DNA of 5,613 nucleotides from JAZDKP01 sp043802925 (GTDB taxonomy: Bacteria; Fibrobacterota; OXYB2-FULL-49-7; JAEUSG01), in NCBI GenBank assembly GCA_043802925.1, contig JAZDKP010000165.1, positions 1-5,613 of the forward strand, in the 5' to 3' direction. The notes beneath the pieces are model-generated. The model made no database searches, was not told where the DNA came from, and saw only the letters and a program-made list of their open reading frames with translations. A program made the position numbers and the translations under genes. Shown piece after piece: positions 5,089 to 5,613 of this stretch. Position 1 is the first letter of the stretch. The number at the start of each line of letters is the position of its first letter.

Positions 5089-5613
5089 CTAAAATATCTT
5101 TTTAATCGCTGGAGCTTTATAAGAAAAATCTAAGCTGCCTAAACCAGTATTAAAAAGATCTAGTAAGCGCTTTTCGTTGAATGAACTAGGCACTATGATG
5201 TAAAGATAGTCGATCACTATTTCTGCAGATACTGACGTGGAGACCGCCATGTCCATATCTCCGGTCCTATTACGAGATACGGTACTTGTATATGTTTCAT
5301 TGTATGCTTTTCTTTCGCCAAGACTTAAAAGGTCCGGTGATAATGCATGATTGAGAAGGTCTAAGTTTGTTTTGCTAGTCGGACGGATAAAACGACCTGG
5401 TACGTCAATGTTATATTCAAGGTAGATGGCAGTTTTATCCTTTGCTAATGCGGCTTCACCATGATTTTGCTGATTCGTAATCATTTTATAATGATAAATA
5501 AATGCATACAAGCGTTCAAAGCTCTGAACGCCAAACAGGTTTTTGTTGAAAGTGGTCTCCATTAAGACAGGAATGTCGTTTGCAATTAAAACGGCAGCAT
5601 TCATGACTTGGCA
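5089..5613 (-). CDS. Unrecognised AT-rich protein, possibly 5' partial
   Basis: The reading frame ends in TAG at 5089-5091 and stays open to the right edge. An in-frame ATG at 5602-5604 would give 171 residues, but only nine bases lie beyond it, so the true start may be outside. I do not recognise it. It has no obvious signal peptide or clear membrane helix. Aromatic-rich stretches (RLYAFIYHYKMI at about 31-42 from that ATG, and EIVIDYLYIIVPSSF at 128-142) alternate with polar segments such as RNRTGDMDMAVSTSVS. The pattern suggests a mixed alpha/beta soluble protein, and no catalytic motif stands out. Composition is clearly more AT-rich than the core genes, consistent with acquired DNA. That the frame stays open for more than 170 codons in AT-rich sequence supports it being real. 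Confidence 0.6.
   Translation of the reverse strand, partial: CQVMNAAVLIANDIPVLMETTFNKNLFGVQSFERLYAFIYHYKMITNQQNHGEAALAKDKTAIYLEYNIDVPGRFIRPTSKTNLDLLNHALSPDLLSLGERKAYNETYTSTVSRNRTGDMDMAVSTSVSAEIVIDYLYIIVPSSFNEKRLLDLFNTGLGSLDFSYKAPAIKKIF

Noticed and set aside
3635..5613. An integron cassette array carrying small genes and a toxin-antitoxin pair.
   Set aside because: Genes lie on both strands, no integron integrase is present (the recombinase is an ordinary XerD-type), and I found no attC-like sites with paired core motifs between the genes.

Overview
The window has two parts of different character. Bases 1-3634 are GC-rich and hold a tightly packed plus-strand run of five housekeeping-type genes. 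Bases 3635-5613 are visibly more AT-rich in places and hold small accessory genes on both strands. No rRNA, tRNA, CRISPR array or insertion sequence was recognised. The organism is a GC-rich bacterium, probably Gram-negative. The polA-coaE adjacency is known from Chlamydiae and, as I recall, other members of the PVC group, but this is too weak to assign a phylum.

The core run reads: the 3' end of polA (DNA polymerase I, entering from the left edge), coaE (dephospho-CoA kinase), a nitrilase-superfamily omega-amidase-like gene, a xerD-type tyrosine recombinase, and a small membrane-anchored or secreted SH3 protein. The first three are joined by ATGA stop-start overlaps, and the next gaps are 5 and 7 bases, so the five are probably one transcription unit. 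DNA repair and chromosome-dimer resolution (polA, xerD) are mixed with cofactor synthesis and metabolite clean-up (coaE, amidase).

A 58-base spacer after the SH3 gene carries promoter-like elements and an inverted repeat, and leads into a toxin-first type II toxin-antitoxin pair: a RelE/HigB-like toxin of the Gp49 type and an Xre-family HTH antitoxin that starts inside the toxin gene. The inverted repeat overlaps both candidate -10 boxes and is a good candidate for the autoregulatory operator.

Three minus-strand genes converge on this pair. Read in their own direction they are an AT-rich unrecognised gene running off the right edge, a small two-helix membrane protein of a recurrent FPAKRYG/TWQGW type, and a short soluble protein whose last codons overlap the antitoxin 3' end. 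The layout fits a hot spot where small cargo genes have collected beside a stable core operon. I see no convincing new system. The points most worth checking are the possible truncation at the toxin-antitoxin junction, the operator/promoter arrangement and a strong hairpin at 4412-4438.
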